A DNA stretch of 64,000 bases from Chloroflexota bacterium (GTDB lineage: Bacteria; Chloroflexota; Anaerolineae; UBA4142). The notes below the pieces were generated by a model that was not told the DNA's origin, searched no databases, and worked only from the letters and a program-made list of their open reading frames with translations. Where the stretch lies: assembly GCA_023381515.1 (NCBI GenBank), contig JAMCQI010000061.1, positions 73,322-137,321 of the forward strand, given 5' to 3'. Position 1 is the first letter of the stretch. Every line of letters begins with the position of its first letter. A program made the position numbers and the translations under genes. This document shows positions 63,010 through 64,000 of this stretch, piece by piece.

Positions 63010-63240
63010 TCAGTCTGTCAAGTCCCGGCGAAGGCTCTCAAATTCCTGCTTCGTGATCTCGCCTCTCGCATAGCGAGCCTTGACGATTTCAACCGGAGAG
63101 GCACGTTCAGACTGCCTAGCTTGACCGCGCAGAATTCTGAAACCCAGTGCGACCCCTAGCGCGATACCAAAGACTGGCACGACGACTGTGATCACGATAC
63201 TGAGAAAAACGAGGACGAGCCTACTGTCGACGATTCCCAT
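63010..63240 (-). CDS. membrane-anchored SHOCT-domain protein
   Basis: 76 residues from ATG 63240. One transmembrane helix (LVLVFLSIVITVVVPVFGIALGVALGF) and a C-terminal SHOCT motif, EIVKARYARGEITKQEFESLRRDL, a short oligomerisation segment. The Shine-Dalgarno sequence is weak. 63241-63419 shows nothing else. Function unknown. Confidence 0.7.
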   Translation of the reverse strand: MGIVDSRLVLVFLSIVITVVVPVFGIALGVALGFRILRGQARQSERASPVEIVKARYARGEITKQEFESLRRDLTD

Positions 63241-63419
63241 TTCTCGACGCCTCCAGGCTGCAGCGACACTGGTTTGTCTGGATATACGGCAGCGGCTGGG
63301 CCCAGCGCCCTGCCAAATACAACTCACCATCCAACTGGCTGTCTGTCAATTTGCAGTTCAATCGCCATGCATGGGACAAGACCGCATTTCTGTTGCGCGA
63401 CATTCGGTCACGACAACCG

Positions 63420-64000
63420 TCACCCGCTCAGGAAAGAGATGCCTGGCTGCAGCCGTGGCATTCGACATTCTGACACTTGAAGATGATGGTCCATCACAAA
63501 AACGACCAACGATTGCCGCGAGCACACGCCAAGCTTTCTCAAAACTGCGCTGACGTGCTTCTCAACCGTGTTCTGCGTCAGGACACAGAGCTCCGCAATC
63601 TCCCGGTTCGACTTGCCTGCCGAGACGAGCGTGAGAACCTCCCGCTCACGCGGCGTGAGCGCCGCCAACCGAGTCCCCACCGCGACATGCCAATCCTGTA
63701 TTCGTCGCATCTGCTCAGGGGCATACAGGCGCGCCCCTGCGGCAGCTCCTCGGATTGCCTCTACCAGCCCGCGGAGGTCCACGCGCATTGGGATGAAGCC
63801 GACCGCCCCTGCCGACCATGCCTCGGCCAGGTAGACATCCCAATCGAAGGCGGTCAGCATGAGTACCGCCGTCTGCGCCCGCGCGCGGTCAATCCCGCGG
63901 CATACCTCGGCCCCGCTGCCATCGGACAGAAGCACGCCCACGACTGCGACGGTCGGCCGCTCACGTGTGACGTGGTCGAGGGTCTCGCGGATCGTACACG
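63420..64000 (-). CDS. LuxR-family response regulator with degenerate receiver (5' end outside window)
   Basis: The frame is open to the window edge, so the N terminus is missing. The receiver remnant reads RPTVAVVGVLLSDGSG, where a normal regulator has an Asp in VVLLDxxLPDGSG; here that position is Gly. The conserved Lys is also replaced (GFIPMR for GYLLKD), while Thr in LMLTAF remains. A complete LuxR helix-turn-helix follows: LTPREREVLTLVSAGKSNREIAELCVLTQNTVEKHVSAVLRKLG. Phosphorylation by a kinase is unlikely, so it may work constitutively or by binding another signal. Confidence 0.85.
   Translation of the reverse strand, partial: CTIRETLDHVTRERPTVAVVGVLLSDGSGAEVCRGIDRARAQTAVLMLTAFDWDVYLAEAWSAGAVGFIPMRVDLRGLVEAIRGAAAGARLYAPEQMRRIQDWHVAVGTRLAALTPREREVLTLVSAGKSNREIAELCVLTQNTVEKHVSAVLRKLGVCSRQSLVVFVMDHHLQVSECRMPRLQPGISFLSG

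Overview
The window is a GC-rich bacterial chromosome segment. Gene content (HisZ plus short HisG, LysW-carrier lysine biosynthesis, short GNAT-type ArgA, LppX-like lipoprotein, GEMM-type riboswitch) suggests a member of the Chloroflexota. That placement is inference from protein families; there is no rRNA here to confirm it.

Layout. 0-8.9 kb (minus strand): uvrA, a TTG-started RmlD-like reductase overlapping rnc, fabF, selD, thrC, moaC and a tRNA-Val. selD runs through an in-frame UGA with a SECIS-like hairpin, so SelD is read here as a selenoprotein and the cell should decode selenocysteine. 9-20.8 kb: a leaderless PEP-utilising-domain protein, an apparently orphan cyclic-di-GMP-I-like riboswitch, three tandem M42 aminopeptidases (minus), then a membrane protein, pth, mfd and a lipoprotein (plus). 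20.9-28.4 kb (minus): arginine genes argH, argJ, argG, argA, argD, argB, argC. 28.7-38.3 kb (plus): a his operon preceded by a leader peptide with three consecutive His codons and a terminator, in the order hisZ-hisG-SnoaL-hisD-GATase-hisC-hexapeptide protein-hisB-hisH-hisA-hisF-hisI-hisE. The GATase has UGA at its nucleophile Cys position followed by a SECIS-like hairpin, a second candidate selenoprotein. 38.4-42.3 kb: lysW, lysX, lysS and lysT for lysine through the alpha-aminoadipate route, then rmlC and dodecin.

43.5-64 kb is an accessory region and holds the most unusual system. At 58.2-62.7 kb, all on the minus strand, lie four genes resembling the Bacillus ComQXPA quorum-sensing locus: a 68-residue ComX-like pre-pheromone with a Cys-Leu-x-Gly core and a near-C-terminal Trp, a ComQ-like isoprenyl transferase with two Asp-rich motifs, a multi-spanning ComP-like histidine kinase and a ComA-like NarL/LuxR response regulator. 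The comX-like promoter carries two copies of the palindrome GTACGCGCGTAC. The same paired palindromes, always with exactly 24 nt between the proximal site and the -10 hexamer, precede six other transcription units in the neighbouring 13 kb. Each unit begins with a signal-peptide protein (five uncharacterised, one a streptogrisin-like serine protease) and most continue with lipoprotein or membrane protein genes. This reads as a peptide-pheromone circuit with its own secreted regulon beside it. A fragment of the comA-like 3' end, several duplicated segments and disrupted copies show that the cassettes multiplied by local recombination.

Short dispersed repeats rich in AATCTGAAATC, GCAGA or AAGTGACA units sit in many intergenic gaps. 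They have also entered mfd and lysT in frame and abut the ends of the comQ-like and comX-like genes.
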